From: Winogradskyella immobilis
Lineage (GTDB): Bacteria; Bacteroidota; Bacteroidia; Flavobacteriales; Flavobacteriaceae
Direction of reading: 5' to 3'
Length of the DNA: 64,000 nucleotides
NCBI RefSeq assembly: GCF_021887715.1
Contig: NZ_JAIQXX010000003.1
Span: 62,001 to 126,000 of the forward strand
Below the pieces are notes generated by a model that had not been told where the DNA came from, ran no database searches, and worked only from the letters and a program-made list of their open reading frames with translations. Every line of letters starts with the position of its first letter. The stretch's first letter is position 1. Positions 62,595-64,000 of the stretch are shown here, piece by piece. A program made the translations under genes and the position numbers.

Positions 62595-63995
62595 ATGAAT
62601 ACATACGATGTAGCCGTTATCGGTTCTGGACCTGGAGGTTATGTAGCAGCCATTCGTTGCGCACAACTAGGGATGAAAACAGCAATAATAGAAAAATACA
62701 ACACACTTGGAGGTACCTGTTTAAATGTAGGCTGCATACCAAGTAAAGCGCTTTTAGATTCATCCCATCATTATGATGATGCCGTAAAACATTTTGAAGA
62801 ACATGGTATAGATATCCCTGGTGAAGTTAAGGTGAATCTCGAAAAAATGATAACACGTAAACAAGCAGTTGTAGACCAAACAACGGGTGGTATCAATTTT
62901 TTAATGAAAAAGAACAACATAGACGTTTACCAAGGCTTAGGAAGTTTTAAAGACGCTACACATATTTCTATTGCTGGTGAAAACGCTACAGAAATAGAAG
63001 CAAAACATACTATTATCGCTACAGGAAGTAAACCTTCTAACTTACCGTTTATAAACTTAGATAAAGAACGTATTATAACATCTACAGAAGCTTTAAAGCT
63101 TAAAGAGATACCAAAACATTTAATTGTTATTGGTGGTGGTGTTATTGGTTTGGAGTTAGGACAAGTGTATCGCCGTTTGGGTGCCGAAGTGACTATTGTA
63201 GAGTATGCAGATCGTATTATTCCAACAATGGATGCAGGCTTGTCTAAAGAACTCAATAAAGTTTTTAAGAAAGCAAAATTTAAAATTAACGCATCACATC
63301 AAGTGACTTCTGTTGAAAGAGTAGGAGATGAAGTGATTGTAAAAGCGAATAATAAAAAAGGCGAAGAAGTAGAGTTTAAAGGTGATTATTGTTTAGTATC
63401 AGTTGGTCGTCGTCCCTATACAGATGGTTTAAATGCCGAAGCCGCTGGTGTTAAATTAGATGAACGCGGTAGAGTAGAAATTAATGAACATTTGCAAACC
63501 TCTGCATCTAATATTTATGCTATTGGAGATGTCGTTAAAGGCGCGATGTTAGCACATAAAGCAGAAGAAGAAGGTGTGTTTGTTGCTGAAACTTTAGCAG
63601 GACAAAAACCACACATTAACTATAACTTAATTCCTGGCGTAGTCTATACATGGCCAGAAGTTGCTTCTGTAGGAAAAACGGAAGAACAGTTAAAAGCAGA
63701 TGGTATTGCTTATAAAGCAGGATCATTCCCTATGCGTGCTTTAGGAAGAAGTAGAGCAAGTATGGATATTGATGGTTTTGTAAAAATATTAGCAGATAAA
63801 ACTACAGATGAAGTATTAGGCGTTCATATGATTGGTGCACGTGCAGCAGATATGATCGCAGAAGGTGTTGTAGCTATGGAGTACAGAGCCTCTGCCGAAG
63901 ACATCTCGCGTATGTCTCATGCACATCCAACCTATACAGAAGCTATTAAAGAAGCGGCTTTAGCTGCAACTGCAGATAGAGCATTACATATTTAA
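62595..63995 (+). CDS. lpd: Dihydrolipoyl dehydrogenase
   Basis: 466 residues, complete and of normal length, ending 5 nt before the window edge. FAD loop VIGSGPGGYVAA (8-19), redox cysteines Cys42 and Cys47 in GGTCLNVGCIPSKALL, NAD loop VIGGGVIGLELGQVYRRLGAEVTIVE, YAIGDVVKGAMLAHKAEEEG, and the C-terminal catalytic His-Glu in SHAHPTYTEAIKEAA. It is the E3 component of pyruvate, 2-oxoglutarate and branched-chain dehydrogenase complexes. No E1/E2 genes are in the window. Confidence 0.97.
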   Translation: MNTYDVAVIGSGPGGYVAAIRCAQLGMKTAIIEKYNTLGGTCLNVGCIPSKALLDSSHHYDDAVKHFEEHGIDIPGEVKVNLEKMITRKQAVVDQTTGGINFLMKKNNIDVYQGLGSFKDATHISIAGENATEIEAKHTIIATGSKPSNLPFINLDKERIITSTEALKLKEIPKHLIVIGGGVIGLELGQVYRRLGAEVTIVEYADRIIPTMDAGLSKELNKVFKKAKFKINASHQVTSVERVGDEVIVKANNKKGEEVEFKGDYCLVSVGRRPYTDGLNAEAAGVKLDERGRVEINEHLQTSASNIYAIGDVVKGAMLAHKAEEEGVFVAETLAGQKPHINYNLIPGVVYTWPEVASVGKTEEQLKADGIAYKAGSFPMRALGRSRASMDIDGFVKILADKTTDEVLGVHMIGARAADMIAEGVVAMEYRASAEDISRMSHAHPTYTEAIKEAALAATADRALHI

Positions 63996-64000
63996 TTGTC

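Overview
The window looks like a chromosomal segment of a marine-type member of the Flavobacteriaceae (Bacteroidota). Base composition is strongly AT-rich. Promoters follow the Bacteroidota form TTG-(about 20)-TAnnTTTG rather than -35/-10. Many exported proteins carry lipoboxes, several followed by acidic stretches that resemble the Bacteroidota lipoprotein export signal. One protein has a type IX secretion-like C-terminus, and carboxypeptidase-regulatory-like, DUF4252, TlpA-like and TonB-receptor families are all present. I see no tRNA, 5S/16S/23S rRNA, CRISPR array, prophage or replication origin. The only confident RNA gene is the small SRP RNA at 42.1 kb.

Layout. 0-6.7 kb: the 3' part of a TonB-dependent receptor, a decayed diphthine-ammonia-ligase-like pseudogene, a thrombospondin-repeat/CARDB secreted protein, a complete IS982-family element with 8-bp target duplication but a nonsense codon in its transposase, and an S41 lipoprotein peptidase whose stop codon lies in the target duplication. 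6.8-9.1 kb: an ECF sigma factor with an autoregulation-type promoter, a membrane partner and two DUF4252 proteins. 9.2-22 kb: mostly housekeeping and miscellaneous genes (purB, DUF1028, a haem-binding protein, glycosyltransferase, a membrane protein/XRE pair, TlpA-like, sirtuin, trmH, DEAD-box helicase with RG-rich tail). 22.2-27.3 kb: an accessory block that starts next to a dispersed palindromic element and holds an AraC regulator, a possible small RNA, a 38-residue basic protein and a tightly packed set cupin / 71-aa protein / DUF1611 / alanine-racemase-fold enzyme / VanX-type D,D-dipeptidase. This set reads as a D-amino-acid or D-Ala-D-Ala salvage operon. 27.3-29.2 kb: SDR-cupin-TetR with two matching palindromic operators. 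29.3-36.7 kb: sulfatase, rdgB with a duplicated tail around a palindrome, a large inverted repeat, a GIY-YIG pseudogene, a 23-bp tandem array, fahA, glyA and a broken LytTR fragment. 37-48 kb: cell-envelope lipoproteins, SRP RNA, SDR, fructose-6-phosphate aldolase-type enzyme, cysteine-less TlpA-like protein, ABC-F ATPase. 48-56.6 kb: katG-ankyrin pair, NhaC antiporter, PLP sulfur-amino-acid enzyme with a divergent Lrp regulator, CPBP protease. 56.6-64 kb: TPR/LuxR-type sensor, a cholesterol-dependent-cytolysin-like lipoprotein with an unusual repeat-containing C-terminus, S41 protease with a basic insertion, and lpd.

Most genes look like single transcripts or short operons on alternating strands. 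The strongest candidates for little-described biology are the D-amino-acid operon at 23.3-26.9 kb and the cytolysin-like lipoprotein next to its probable regulator at 56.6-60.8 kb. The decayed genes, the IS and several small palindromes or tandem repeats show that gaps between conserved genes are places of insertion and decay. All functional calls rest on motif recognition by eye; no database search was possible.
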